From assembly GCF_023343835.1 (NCBI RefSeq), contig NC_064435.1:74100134-74164133 (forward strand): 64,000 nt of DNA, read 5' to 3'. Position 1 is the stretch's first letter; each line of letters starts with the position of its first letter. Below the pieces are notes generated by a model, which was given only the letters and a program-made list of their open reading frames with translations, was not told the DNA's origin and made no database searches. Of this stretch, positions 23,388 to 36,698 are shown piece by piece. Position numbers and translations under genes: made by a program. The stretch is from Lagopus muta. Lineage: Eukaryota > Chordata > Aves > Galliformes > Phasianidae.

Positions 23388-23893
23388 CAAGAGCTGCTCC
23401 AAAAATAATGCCTCATATTTTATTTTGTTGGTGGTATGGAAAAAGAGGTTGAGCCTTCCTACCAATATTGTTGCTGTGTGATAGATGACAGCAGAGGGGC
23501 AGTCTGAGACAAAATGGCGTTTGACATGGAAGTGCATATGAAGCAAAGGAATGGAACTAAATTCCTCAATGAGGCAAAAATGACACCTGCTGACATTCAC
23601 TGATATTTGCTGACCATGTATGGAGGCTAAACAGTAGATGTGAACACAGTGAGGTGTTAGGTGTTGTGTTTCAGTAGTGGACAGTGACTTGACATGACAG
23701 AGCCATGTTCCAGATGGCCATGCAGATTTGTTCACAGCCAGCAAAATTGCATAGCTAATGGTGATAGTGACAGTGTTGAAAGATAGTGTTTTATAGCTAA
23801 GAATTTTCTCTATCAAGTAGTATTCTTGTGCTCCTTGTATCTGCTGTGATTTCCATGGAAATATATATGAGCCATTACTTTTGGAGCAAGTTG
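23388..23893 (+). mobile_element. Galluhop-type mariner, internally deleted
   Basis: About 506 bp bounded by imperfect terminal inverted repeats. The left end is GAGCTGCTCCAAAAATAATG and the right end reverse-complements to TTGCTCCAAAAGTAATGG, both followed by a version of GCTCATAT. Between them the plus strand retains the N-terminal helix-turn-helix part of a mariner transposase in broken frames (similar to KRNGTKFLNEAKMTPADIH, then a TVDVNT-like stretch and SGQ). The catalytic domain is absent. From what I recall of Galluhop, full copies are about 1.2 kb. This is a non-autonomous copy with stops, and I could not confirm the TA target duplication. Confidence 0.85.
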
Positions 23894-24340
23894 TGTGTGT
23901 GTTTATTATTCTATGTTTTATATTATACTGTGTTATATTTTATGTGTTGTAAATCACTGTATCATGAATCATTATATACTACAAATATATGCATAGATGC
24001 ATAGATATTATGAATATATTGCACTGTATTGTAATAAGAACATGAAGTGCTTTAGTCCATATTCTTATTTTATTTAATACTTAGAGAATAGCCATCAACA
24101 TATGGCACTACCAACTAACAAAACAAGTTATCATTTAAGAAAAATAGCCAGTGCAATGTTATCTGAGAAAAATCTAATACTGATAATTAAAATATCAATT
24201 AACATATTTTACAAAATTTATGTGATTTTAAGTTGAAACAAGAAATACAAATATTAAGATTTTGTTTCTGTTTTTACCATTTGGAATTTTGATTGTATCT
24301 CTGCATTTATCTTTTACCCTTTGACAAAGGATGCCAGATT

Positions 24341-24432
24341 CCTTTTTTTTTTCTTTTTTTTTTTTTTTCTTTTTTTTTCTTTTTGAGAGAGAGTGAAGCA
24401 GAAAGAAAGAGAGAGACAGAGAGAGAGAGAGA
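24341..24432. repeat. Poly(T)/(GA)n compound microsatellite
   Basis: T-runs broken by single C (24342-24384) pass into GA/AAAG repeats (24385-24432). The polarity of the tract switches from pyrimidine to purine at one point. Confidence 0.92.
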
Positions 24433-24599
24433 AGCAGAGTTCTGACAAGGGAGAAAACTAGGACATCCACTTGAACTCTACCAGAACAAATCCAAACTTC
24501 ATCTCAGTCCGTATAACTTTTATGAAGACTATAACCTGGAAGATAATAATGTCTGTTACATGTATTTCCTCTGACAATTTCTAGGCACAACCTCACTTT

Positions 24600-25200
24600 T
24601 CATCTCTACGGAGCAACAGTGTCTCCTGGTGGTCAACGAGCAGTTAGCGTCAGACTACATTTTTCAAAAAAAGATACAACTTCATTTGAGTTTATTCATA
24701 CTAAATCGCTATCGAAGTAAATCTAAATTCTTGTGTGAATTGTTTCCTTGGCATTGTTATTTTTTTCTTCTTTAAATTCAAAATGCATTTAAGTACTTTA
24801 GAGATCTGTAGTTAAGTATTTACTTACATACTTTGAAGTAAACAGTTTCTTTTGGGAAAAAAAAAAAACATCCTGTGCCCGTGATCTCACCTCTTCTTGA
24901 TTATTACCCAAATTCTCTTCCTCTCCCCGGTCAAAGATGTGTTTGATTGGATTAATTTTTTTTTTAATAAGATGTCCTTAGACATTTTTCAAGCACATTC
25001 ACTATGTGCACTGCCTGTAGTTAATGGGAACTTTCACTTCCTTGTGAAAAAAAAACAGTGCTTTCTAAACCATTTTAATTCCTTCCATTCCGATTTATTT
25101 ACTGCTCACACGCAAAAAAAAAAGGAAAAAAAGTAAATATCTCCTTACCTTCAAATTCAATTTAAGATATCTCACTCGATGAAATGCCTATTCGCGTAAA
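24600..25200. promoter_or_regulatory. CpG-retaining AT-rich block (possible conserved element)
   Basis: I count 12 CpGs between 24609 and 25195, including two each near 24710 and 25194. The following kilobase has only a few. CpGs normally decay in methylated vertebrate DNA, so retention in an AT-rich stretch suggests constraint or germline hypomethylation. There is no open frame of note and no recognised repeat. It is not a CpG island by GC content. Confidence 0.3.
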
Positions 25201-25544
25201 CATTTCTCTCTGGAGATGGCATTTAAATTTGCATTGTAGAGCTTGACAGCAAAGCTTGATAACCTTATATTCTATTCACTGATCACTAGATGTTTTCTGC
25301 TATTTAAGCAATTTCCTATTCAGGTTTATCTTAAATTGAAAACAGCATAAGGTTCCAAGATTTCTATGAAGAGATCTAGTAGTACAAAAAAACTGCGGAG
25401 TAGATACCATCATTTGTTTGCATGTACAACAGCAAAATACAGAATAAACTTAGAAAATCTTTTTTCAATAGCAGGGTTGCAAACTGAAATGAGGTTTTAT
25501 TTAACAGTAAATTCCTTTGTTATGCAGTAGGAAAATATCATTGT

Positions 25545-25610
25545 GGGGGAATTGGACTAGTTGGCCTTCAGCAGTCCATTCCTACTCTAAGCATTCTATG
25601 ATTCTATGAT
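25545..25610 (+). mobile_element. CR1 LINE 3' terminus
   Basis: GGGGGAATTGGACTAGTTGG, then CTTCAGCAGTCCATTCCTAC and the terminal CATTCTATGATTCTATGAT. This is the last roughly 65 bp of a CR1, severely 5'-truncated. Confidence 0.92.
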
Positions 25611-26244
25611 TGTGTAGAATCTCATACTGTGTACATGAAACTATAAAGCTCTAGTAACATTCTAATATTTGTAAATGATATCAGAGAAATCAGGTAAAGA
25701 AAGATTTACTCCTTTAGAAATACGGGTCAGCATGAATTTTTGCCACCAATGGTTAGATAAGCATTCAGAGTGTTAAATTCTTTCTATGCAAGTTTTATTA
25801 TTAGTGTGTGCTTCCCTTCTATTTGTTTTCTTTCTACATCTAAATACATCATAGCGTTATGACATCCAGTATTACAACTGCAAAGATCTGGAGACATGCT
25901 TGTATGAGAACCCTCAAAGAATGACTTACAACCAGGTATTATCTAGCTGAAGAGAAGTTTGTAGGAAGTATTGCCAGGTCAAAGGAATGACAATTCCATA
26001 ATGACAAAGGATGTCTTAAAATTGCTGAATAAAATGAAAGGTACCATCTATATTAATTCTAGGAAATATTACCCAAGGAATTACTCAAAAAATACAAAAA
26101 TACTTTTTAATTTATGATAAATGAAATTGATACCTGGACATTTAAAAATGTTAGAATTATTATTTATTTTTCAGATTCTTTCTCACTTTATCTTATGTTC
26201 CTATTACATTTGAGTACACTGCAAGTGAATTTCTTTGTATAATT

Positions 26245-26266
26245 CCTTCTATGAATTCATAGAAGG
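26245..26266. repeat. Perfect 22-bp palindrome
   Basis: The half-site CCTTCTATGAA meets its exact reverse complement with no spacer, around a central GAATTC. The symmetry stops at the flanking bases. Confidence 0.9.
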
Positions 26267-27015
26267 CTAACAAACTATGAACTAAACTTGAAGTTTTGTA
26301 TAGGCTGATGAGTATATGGAATACCTGCTAGCACAACTTAATTTTATTTTCAGATCTGTAGTATAGTGATATGTTTCTGTATCAAAATTCTGGTACATTT
26401 TACACAACAACACCACACAGAAAATTTGGATAGTGGAGAGTACAGATTTGGAGACATTCAGATTGATATTGGCCTTGTTTCTACCAGAGTTACTACAATG
26501 AAGATGCATTGTTTTTGTTATTAAGATCCTTGTATCAGATTTTACATCTGTGAATATAGCTTTCTAATGAAGGAGATATCAACCAATGTCTCCAGTTATG
26601 AATTTTTTAAAAAATCTTGTCTAAAAAGTAAAACTTCTGATGTCTCTTGCAACAAAAGTTTTATATAGCTCCTTCCTTCCTTATTGCATGGGAGGTTACT
26701 CTTTTCTTACAGGTAGAATTAAGCCACTTGAAGTAATGTGTTATATTGGACATCATTGTTTCACAGCTCATTGACAGAGGTGAGAAGATTGTGCAATGTG
26801 TTAAATGCAATTTTTACAAACAAAATGAGTTACTGTAGCTGAAAACCATTCAGCCTATTTACTGCAGAAAAGTACAATGGCAGAGTTCTTCCTATATAGT
26901 TATCAGCTATTAATGGCTCCTAGAAGGCACTCATGTTTTTCTTTCACACATCTTCATCAGATTTTTCCATGAAAAGAATGCTGATAAGAACTAGTTTTTT
27001 CTAAATCCATTATTG

Positions 27016-27037
27016 GATTCAAGATTCAAGATTCAAG
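27016..27037. repeat. (ATTCAAG)3 short tandem repeat
   Basis: Three consecutive ATTCAAG units. Confidence 0.9.
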
Positions 27038-29314
27038 AAGTGCAATTAGTTTACACGATTAGTTTATGGATTAGATAAACTAGATGTTCACAAAAAGAGT
27101 ACAATAACATAACCTTCACTTGCACATAAGACAGGCTCATTTTTAATTTGTCTATTAGGTAACTACCTTCTAGTATTTGTCATAGAGAAATGATAACTGT
27201 TGCTACAAGTCAAGTAGGCATTACGGGACATTGAGAATTTGTTAATTTTAGCCGCAATCTTTTGAAGAGCTTATCAAAAATCTCTCAAAGGTAAGAAATG
27301 TCTCTGTATCTTAGGATTTATTCTTATGATATTCACATTACCAAACATGAATATTGCTTATATGATAACTTAGCTTTATAGAAAATGCATCTGAATTGCA
27401 AAGTCATTCAAAATCAACAAAGCTAAAGTGCATGGATTAGGTTTACCTATGAATATGTGAGAACATAAAGCAAGGACTATTTCCCTCAATAAGAGTAAGC
27501 TAAAAAAAGTTTTTCTATTGATTGCAATCTATCTGCAGCTGTATGCACCATTAGTCAGAAAACCAGGTGACTCTTCCTCAGAAAGGGAAGGAAAGGGAAA
27601 GGAAGGGAGAGAAATACGTCTGAAATTATTTTGATTAACTCATCCTAGGAAATGCAAGTGAACTACAAGAATTTGTCAGTATTTCTGTCTTTCAGCCAGA
27701 GGACAATCTTCTTCAAAGCCCTGAAAACAAATATGCAGAACTTGTGTTACTAAAGCACATAGAATTATACTAAGTGCAGAAAGGAAACAGTGACATTTTA
27801 AGAGCTTAGTTTTCCCTTCAATACACATGATGTTCATCTATCTGCTCCAGAAGAGTTTAAGAAAAGGACAGTGAAAGGCTAAAACACATTTAGATGGCCT
27901 GAGAGGAGGCATAGTGACATTCTCCCATTTAATTCTCAACTGCTGTGATACTGTGAGCCTGAACTGTGCTATCTGCTACAGCTTATGTACAGACCAGATT
28001 TTTGGTAAAAAGTTCAACACCTCAAAAGTTCTCTCTGTTTTTGAGACACCTGTATAAGTTGCTAGTTATCTTCGAAAAATATCTGACCATAAGCATTCTT
28101 CTAAGAGTGGCTGAGATATGATCACCTTTAACACTAAATGCAGAAGCTCTTCTGTTGAAAACCTGGTCTTCTGTGGACCTTTCAGTTCATTCAGAATTAC
28201 TTTAAGATGGCTCAGGATCTTACAGTTGCAGGCTGCTCTGCATCTGATCAGGCTGCAGGAGGGGTACAGCAGAAGTGTGGTCCTCCTGTATAAGATATCT
28301 TGTATGAAAGAAAGAGAACACCAAAAAGCACCCAGGTCTATCTATTCTGGCCCTTGCTCAGTACAAGGCAAGATGAACTCTAGGTTAGTGTGTATCTCCC
28401 ACCTACTTTGTAGGTACATTAACCAGTAAATTAAATCCTCCATTCACCTAAATTACCATCAGTTCTGTGATTATAGCATATCTACACTAATGTATTTTGC
28501 CTGAAAGACTGATACAGACTTTCCTGAGAAAATACGACTTTCAATTTTTCAACAGGTTTAACTGAATCTAAACTGGAATTTATTCATACTATCTGTATTC
28601 TTTAAACAATCATTGCCTGTACAATTGCAATAATGATTCTTTAAAATTAGAATTATTGGAAAGGCTTGCAAGTAATGGTAAGCAGAGCAAGGCAGTATTG
28701 ATTGACCAGTGCAAAACATTTGTTTGAACTGTGAACAGATATTGTACTACTATACTCCTTTTTGCAGTTCTTCCCCTCAGTCACGTAAGCAGATTCGTGG
28801 TATTTACTTGATTACAGTTTTAATAGGATTTTAACAGGTTGAGCAGATTTATGGCTGAGGAAACATGAAAGTCTGAAAAACATCATGTAAAATGGGTTCA
28901 AGGCACAAATTTCCACAGGATCTTTTTCATTTAATAGACTGTGGATGCTTGTGATTTACTGAACAAATATGCTTACCATACAGATATAAGTCCTTGTTTA
29001 TACTATGCCTTCAAATGAGTTTTCTCAGTCTAAAAGAAAGTTGGATACTTTATTTTCCATCTAGGTGTTGTATTACATCCTTACTTCAGCCAAACAAGAC
29101 ATTTTGTAATTAAATTTGAGAAGCATGCGTATAATGTGCACCTAAGCACATGATCTGTGTGGCAGTTATTTCAGAAGATGACAAGCTTGAGAAGTATTAA
29201 AAATCTTCTGATTCAAGCCAGGAAAATAAAATAATAATTTTTATAATAAAAATAATAAAATAAGTTTAATCTACACTTAACATATTGTTACTATATACAA
29301 TGACAAAGTAAGAT

Positions 29315-29340
29315 TAAAAAAAAAAAAAAAAAAAAAAAAA
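29315..29340. repeat. A26 homopolymer
   Basis: An uninterrupted A-run preceded by AATAATTTTTATAATAAAA-type DNA. No retropseudogene body is recognisable upstream. Confidence 0.9.
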
Positions 29341-32300
29341 CCATGAGTGAATTAGGACTGTGATAATTAAAGGCAGTGTACAAACATAGAAGATGGTGGT
29401 CTCTGCATCAGTGGAATCAGACCAAGCCAGTCAGGAACAAAGATGCAGAGTGATCACACTTTGGAAACTGCAGAAAAAAAGGATTTGCACATAAGCGATG
29501 AATCTCTGAAATACAAGGAGAAGAAGGTTGAACAAACAGCTGTGCACAGGTTAGAGAAAATTTAGTAAAACTTCAGTTCTGTAAAAAGAAGATCAAAAAG
29601 CTCACAGTAGACTTAACAATCTAACCTTTCACTTCTGATGTGGAAGTCTTTGCTTTTGCTGTTATTTTTTGTCAGTTCTCATCAGCAAGGATCTGTATTG
29701 CTAATTCTGTACTTGCACTGTGTGCAAGTCTCTTATCAATATCATTGAAAATGTCAAGCATGAAATGTGTTTAGCATATGCAACAGACTTGTACGGAGTG
29801 GAAAATTTTTCTCAGCTTTTGTCTTCTGTTACAAGGCTTATTGCAGAGTTGACCTTAGGAAAATAGACCAGAGGCAGAATGCTTGCAACAAAGTTTGAGT
29901 TGCATTTTTTCAGGTTCTGATTGTCATCTCATTCTGATGGAATACCCATCTAATCCCATTGAATTCAGGACAGTTACACACAGTGCAACTACATTTGTGA
30001 GAGTAAGTTTGAATTCTCACAGTCTGTCACTTGCAGACAGGAGATCTAAAACGATTAAAGGATGTCATGGCTCTATTCCTTGCTGGTTGTAGGAGGAGCT
30101 AAAAATTTAGCAAAATACAGAAATTCAATGTAAATATGTGAGTTATAGGTGGACTTTTGGAAAAATGAGGTTGCTTTTTTAACATACGTAGGAACTATTG
30201 ACTACTGATCTGTCTCTTAGATCAAAGTTAACAAAAACCTTGTAGCTCTGCATCTTTCTTTTTTAAAGGACCATTAAAGTTGTTGGGTTTCTTTTTTACT
30301 TTTCTTTTTTTCTCGTCTTTTTAAATCTTACTATATATCAGTGGAATGCAGCATAATTTCATAGTATTCCCACAACTTATTGTATGTCAACTGTAGGAAA
30401 TTCCATTGCTTCTTTTGCAAAACTTAATGATTCACCTTTCAAAATTTCTCCCTCAGCTGGATTTCTGGAGGATGTAGTGAAGAGCTTGTTTATTGCTGAA
30501 CTGCTTGAGGAGTGTTACTAATACCGAGTTCTGAATTTTGTACTCGCAACATCATGTGGAAGGAACTGATGGGTCAGAATGAAGCTGCACTGCAAACCAG
30601 AACCAAATATTACCCTGTGTGATATGCAGACATGATGTCTCTCAGGACTTCAATTTTCATGTCAGCTTTGTACAAAACTATTTCCAGTACAGCCACAAAC
30701 ATACTAGCATCATTTTATTGTCCGTTTGTCTGCATCTACCACTCATGCAAACACACATCCCCACCAACACAAAAAGGATGACGTAATAAATAAGACAATA
30801 GAAAGAACAGGGAATTGGGAGATTCTTTTCTTTTGAGGTGCATTTTGTGTTTCCAATTTGAGAACACCACAAAAAAAAGAGAGTTCTCTTAAAATTCCCA
30901 ACCTGAGCGTAATATGTGATGAACAGTAACACTTCAGCTCCAGTGTGTGTTGGCAGCAACTGGATATTCTGTTCAGACATGAGATTTCTCATATCTGTAA
31001 ACACATGGGGGAATATGATCTAGAAACAAAGGGGAACAAAAAATCCTGCGGAACTGAAATTAAGAAGGATCATGTACCAGAGAACTAAGGTGTATCTTCT
31101 CCTATTCACAGCAATTCAGAGTAATGTGAATTACAGATGGACTTTTGGAAGAAGGTAAAAATCTCTAAAGCAGCTTTTCCATTTCTGATAGAAGAGCTCC
31201 TCAATCCTTCAGAAGAGAAAACAGAGCAGAAATGAGGGCAGGGTCAAGGAACCTCCTGCAGCTGAAGGCATGGGCATGGCTTGATTGCAGCTGCTGAGAA
31301 GGTGGGAGAAGACTTGGCAGGGCCCTAGCCCTGGTTTTCCATTACCAGCTATCATACAGAGGATGTGCTATTGTTTGTTTGAGCTGCATATATTTTCACG
31401 GCTTGCAAGTTTTCAAGCAACATGTAAAATGTTTCTGAATCGCCACATTTGCCTGAACGTTGTCAAAAATAGTTATTCATCTCAGCACTTTGTAAATGCC
31501 TTCACAGGTATTCAACATTCATACTTGATTACATTCCTGCTTCAAAAGCTGGAGTCACCCTGTCAGGGTCTACAAGCTATTCTTGATCAGTCATGCAGGA
31601 CTCTGGTAAGCCAAAGCAGGCTAATATCTCACATCAAAGCCAACTGTTAATCCTCCTGTGTTATGTGCAGACAGTGAAGTTTGCATTTCAGAAAGAAAAC
31701 CTTATTTTGCCTGTTTAATGTTTGCTAAAATGCTACTCAAGTGTCAAATTTTTTTGTATTTTATTATTTCAGTTTTGTCATGCAAGCCAACTGTTTCCAT
31801 GAAATTGTTTCCCAGAATCTAATCTTTTATTTAAATAAGGAATGTTGATATTTCTTACACGTAGATACCTAGAAACTGAGAGACTAGTTTGCATTAGTCT
31901 TTTTTTCTCTTGGGCAATACAGATACATATAGCAAGAGATATTCTCTTCAGTGGCTGAAAACTAACTCATCCGAATGCCAGAAGCATATAAACTGATACA
32001 ATGTTCTCTGAATTCCATAAATATCCTGAAACACCAGCTCTGGGAGATGTGATGTATCCTCTTTATAGCAGTGGTATATTAAGAGTGAAACTGAAAGATA
32101 TAATCAAGAAAACTATAAACATTTCACTACTGCTTGTGCAGTTTGGATCATAACATTGAGCTAACTCAGACCCTCATTACTCTCATGTTTCTAGATGCAG
32201 ACAAATTTACCACATACTGGTATTCAGATGCAAAGGCAGTAGCTTAACAGCAAAAAAGGAGTGAGTTTAGCAGTTTGTACATAGCTGTGCAAAACAGTAG

Positions 32301-34320
32301 GTTGTATGAAAAGCATTAACAATGTTGAAATGAACACCATTTAATAACATAGGAATGTAACCTGTTAAAAGCTGTGGATGTAAAATATATCCTTGACAGT
32401 GGTATTGGCATTAATTTGCAAAGCCATTCATAGAAATCCAGATTTTTTTACATTTCTCTAAATTAATTTTCCTTCATTTTAAGAAGTAATGAAGACTTGC
32501 TGTGGAGTAAGCCATGTTACGGAGGAAGGAAGAAAGTTTCATTCCTTCTTCACACCATTCTTCCAGTGGAAGTTACATCAAGATGAGGGGAGCTCCTGGA
32601 ACATACCCATATATTGCTTCACTCCTGCCCAAGGTGTGGGACCAAGCCTGTGGCAGTGGTCAGGAGTATTCAACTTTACAGCTTGCATGAACTGGTCAGC
32701 ATGGAGGAGAGATTCATGCAAATGAATGTGAACTTGTGCAGATGGCAGTGTCACTTCACACAAAATATCCTTGATTGGAGCATGAATTCAGAGGATGCAA
32801 GGTTAAGATGGAAATAATTGTTTTCAGCCTAAATCAGGTCCAGGAAGTATCTTTGTTCAGATTGAGACATCTGAGTTTTATGCTAACTGAAACACTAACT
32901 GGGTTTCAGAAGCAAAATTCATCTCTCACCCTAAAAAACCTTTTTGTTAGAGGAACATGCTTTCTATTCTTGCAAATAGCACAGTTTTAAAAAAGAATGA
33001 CAAAAAACACTCTGAAAATGTTAATGCTTAATGAAGCAGCCTAGTGACTAAACATTCTTTCATGCTCTTGGATAATTGCTCTCACTACTCTGGTACTATT
33101 GCCAGGGCCCTGATGACACTAATGGGTCTCACCTGGTACCTCTGCCCACATCCTCTGCCCATAGACCCAAGAGCCTTATTTCAGTTCAGATCTGGGCCTT
33201 TGTTCTCACAGCTATGATATATGTGCATCTGTTTCTAGCTCTGTTTATGGTTGTATCTCTTGTAACCTTGGCCTGCCCTCCAGGCAGCCTGACACCAGAT
33301 GTGTTTTCAAGTTAGAATTTTCAAGCCTTTGCTGTAATGTTAATTGTGGTCTTTTCTCTCTTGTTCTGCCTATTCTCACTCTTGACTGGGTTCCCTGGGT
33401 GGGTCCTACCCTTATTTTGCTGTTAACAGTGATTTTGATGTTTCCCAGTACTAGCTCCTTCCTCTACCTGTTATCCTGTGGGACTGTATGCATCAGAGAG
33501 GACGTTAACTGTGCCAGGCTATTCTTTCATCCTGTTTTCTCCTTCTCTGGGGGACTGTCCTCTTATAACTCTTTAGCAGCTGTAGGAAAAGCTAGTATTT
33601 TATTGTTTTTTTGTTTTGGTTTGGTTTTTTTGGTGTGTGTGTTTTATTTTCTTATTTGTTTCTTCTTTATTAGGAATGCCAGGGGCACAGTATGTGCACC
33701 TGAACAATGGGTAGAATATCGGTGTGTTCAGGTTCAGGAATAAAACATAGAGCTATTCAGTTCTACAAGCACAGCAGCAGTTCTGTCACACGTACTGCCA
33801 AAATTGTTGAGGAGAGCATGAGTTGATTTCAAAGGTCCCATTTAGATATCACACCTGACATAATCTTAAGAGCCAAAATCTCCCCTGTGTTCTGTTTGGG
33901 GATCTGTCTCCACCCAACCAGCTCACTGCCATAGTCATTAATTACTGCTGTTTACTTCTTACCATGTTTCTATTGCAATGTTGTTCACTCTACTATAGCA
34001 CCTATCTCAGGGTTTGGGATGTACTTTTATGTTTGGTTTTTTTTTTCTGATTTTACTACTATTTCCTTAACAGTACTTTAGGAGTCAAGAGCTGTTAATC
34101 AAAATTTTATGTCTCTGACTACCACCCATCTGCACAACTGACATGCAGGCAGACTGCCTGGATTTGCTTGGCAAGATAATAACTGACGTAAGTACTGAAA
34201 TATCTCCTCCACATGGGATGGTCTGGCAGGATACTGCTGATGCAGCAGAAGGAAAACTTAACTGTTGTGGGCAGGGTCTTTTTGACCTTCCTTGGCAGAG
34301 ATCTGTGACTATTTTGACTT
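29341..34320. other. Non-coding DNA
   Basis: No supportable gene. 31280-31650 and 33070-33760 are less AT-rich and carry open frames of 121 and 114 codons without recognisable motifs. The second is pyrimidine-rich on the plus strand. Either could be an old unrecognised repeat. Confidence 0.45.
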
Positions 34321-34333
34321 ATTAACAGCCCCT

Positions 34334-34363
34334 CCCCCCCCCCCCCCCCCCCCAAAAAAAAAA
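34334..34363. repeat. C20 tract followed by A10
   Basis: Twenty C (34334-34353) then ten A, preceded by CCCCT. A G20 tract on the minus strand could form G-quadruplex structures and is a likely sequencing-error site. Confidence 0.9.
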
Positions 34364-34483
34364 GCAAAAAAGTACCACCAAAACAAACAAAATATCAAAC
34401 AAAAACCCTACAAAGTAACTCCCTCATTCCTTTTATAGTCCTGTCTTAACACTTTAAGTGTGAGGTGATTTAGCTGAGTCACT

Positions 34484-34501
34484 GGGGGGGGGGGGGGGGG
34501 G
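34484..34501. repeat. G18 homopolymer
   Basis: Eighteen consecutive G on the plus strand, 130 bp after the C20 tract. Confidence 0.9.
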
Positions 34502-36690
34502 AATGTGAGGTGAGGGGTCAGGAAATATACACATAACTGGTTTTCTTCCCAGATTAGCTTCAAAATAAAATTTATGTCCACAGTTTCAAGGATAACAGGA
34601 TGAGATGTCTCAACATGATGATTTCCATTATAATGGCTTAAACTATTTTTAAACTTTATGTCATTTCTTATTCCTCTGAACTACTTACTGGTTACAGAAT
34701 AGCTGTGCAATTCACTATTTCTAGAAGAAAATGGGAGTTTGGTATGTGCTTTTTCAGGACAGAGCTTCACTGGGAAAGTGCACAGTGTTTTTCATTTCTA
34801 GATATGGGATTTAAACTTCAAAGTCTTATTTTGTACATTTTTTCCTTTTGTCCTCCAATAACAGAATATTTTATATATATATATCTCAGAATATTTTATA
34901 TATATATATCTCTGTACAGAAATAAGTTTCGTAGATCACAGGAAATTATCTTATATTCATCTTATATTCACTTTTTTCACAGACATTTAGATGGCAAAAT
35001 CTTGGTCTTTCTATGTGTGCTCTGGCTTCTGAATACTGCAGGTATAATAGGATTGTAGATTACAGCAGACAGGTGTATTTTTACTTTCTGTAAATGCTAT
35101 CCTTTAGCATTTGTGCTGTGATCAGTTTATTGTCCATTTCTGGCTGCAAGAAGTTGCACTAATCAATTAAAGCAGATCTAAAGTAAATTTAATGAATATG
35201 GGCACATTTTAGCCTATTGAGACAATACAGAAGAACCAAGGAGCTGTAAAATGTTTTATTAAGAAATATTTATATAAATATATATCTACCAAAATGCAAC
35301 TAAAAATGGATCATTTCAAGATCCACTAGTATAACAGACTATCTTGCTGGTGTTATTTCATTTTCATTGAAGATTTGCTACGTAAAACAGTGTATTTATT
35401 GTGCTAGTATTTGGTGGTTATTTTTCTGGTTGGTTTTTCATGATCTGGAAATGAGTTCTTTTTGATTCGTCTCTAGCCTCTCATCTCCTGTAACTTACAG
35501 GGATACATTGTTGATCTTAGGAAGCATAATTCAAATGATTCATAAGGTACTTGTTTCATCCTAATGGGGAGTAGGAAGGAGAACAAAGTTCGTTTAGTAC
35601 AAGTTAACCTTTTATCCAGGGCTTACATGGAGAAGTGACTTTCTCCATTCTGAATGATTGTACTGCTTATTCTGGCAAGGTAAGAACCACACATGATCAG
35701 CACACCTTTCCAAATACAGAAGGATACTCTTTGTTTTGTATTTACTGTTTAATTTTAGGGAGAATGTTACATATAATACCATGTTATTTATAATGTGGTT
35801 TACTATATGAAAAGTATGGGTAGAAATATATAAAAAAATTCTGATTAGAACTTCTGTTTCAAACTATACATTATTTTTTGAAAATCTTTTATAGTACATT
35901 GCAGGATGCTTTCACTTCCTCTTTAATAGTGCTTAATAGATTTTAGATTTTAATTCTTTCCTCTGAATCAAAAGGATTCAAAACAAAACCATGTTTAGAA
36001 ATGATGGAAGGATTTGTAATATCCTTCTCCATTAAAAATAAGAATTGACATTTTTTTCTTGTCTGACAAAATAGACTTAATTTTTTGGTGTCTAAAAAGG
36101 TAATGATGATAAATGAAGACGTAGTGTTAGTACAGTGAAAAAACTTTGTTTTTATGAAACATATCTTTTAATATTTTGTATTTTATCTATCCACTAAAAC
36201 ACCACTGTTATTAATAGAACATTTCATTTGCAAATACAAAACAAATGTAAACAAATGGGTTTTGCTCAAGATTTTATTGTACTGTGAATATGTGTAGTTA
36301 TTTTTCTCTAATCTAGATTGTCAGATCAAGACAAACACGCAATGAACTCTGAGGAGAAAGAATTACCTTTGGAATACTCACAGAAATGCAGCCAAGTATC
36401 ATGTCCCCCATGCCCACATCTCCTGGAGCTCTTGCTGAACCACTTTCTTGCTCTCCTTACTGAGGTCTTACCTCTTCTGAGGTGTCAGAACTGCCAATTT
36501 ATGTTGAGAAAAGAGATTATTTCTCAACATGGTCCTGACTGTGGTATCAGAGCAGTTCCAGTGAGCTGGTGTTGGTGGTCCAGCACTTGCAGCCATACTG
36601 TGGTGCTGATGTCAGCTTCTTGAGAAGTTGAGTCATTCACCACACAACTGTGTTTTGGGAGGCAAAAGTTCCTAGGTTTGTGAACTGTCC
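34502..36690. other. Non-coding DNA
   Basis: No gene or recognised transposon apart from the 25-bp tandem duplication at 34862-34911. Shorter TA runs occur near 35270 and 35830. Confidence 0.5.
34862..34911. repeat. Perfect 25-bp tandem duplication
   Basis: Two identical 25-bp units beginning CAGAATATTTTATATA and ending TATCT. Each contains a (TA) run. Confidence 0.95.
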
Positions 36691-36698
36691 AACTGTTC

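Larger units (their letters stand above)
25611..29310. other. Non-coding DNA
   Basis: No gene or recognised transposon. Contains a perfect palindrome (26245-26266) and three tandem ATTCAAG units (27016-27037). Open frames such as 28118-28429 show no family motifs. Confidence 0.5.

Noticed and set aside
23376..23816. 146-codon minus-strand frame
   Set aside because: Antisense shadow of the deleted mariner element, whose transposase remnant lies on the plus strand.
24609..24650. CTCF-like site in GTCTCCTGGTGGTC
   Set aside because: Matches only part of the CTCF core and lacks the C-rich flank.
31285..31650. 121-codon plus-strand frame in slightly GC-richer DNA
   Set aside because: No recognisable domain and no upstream promoter or splice signals that I would trust.
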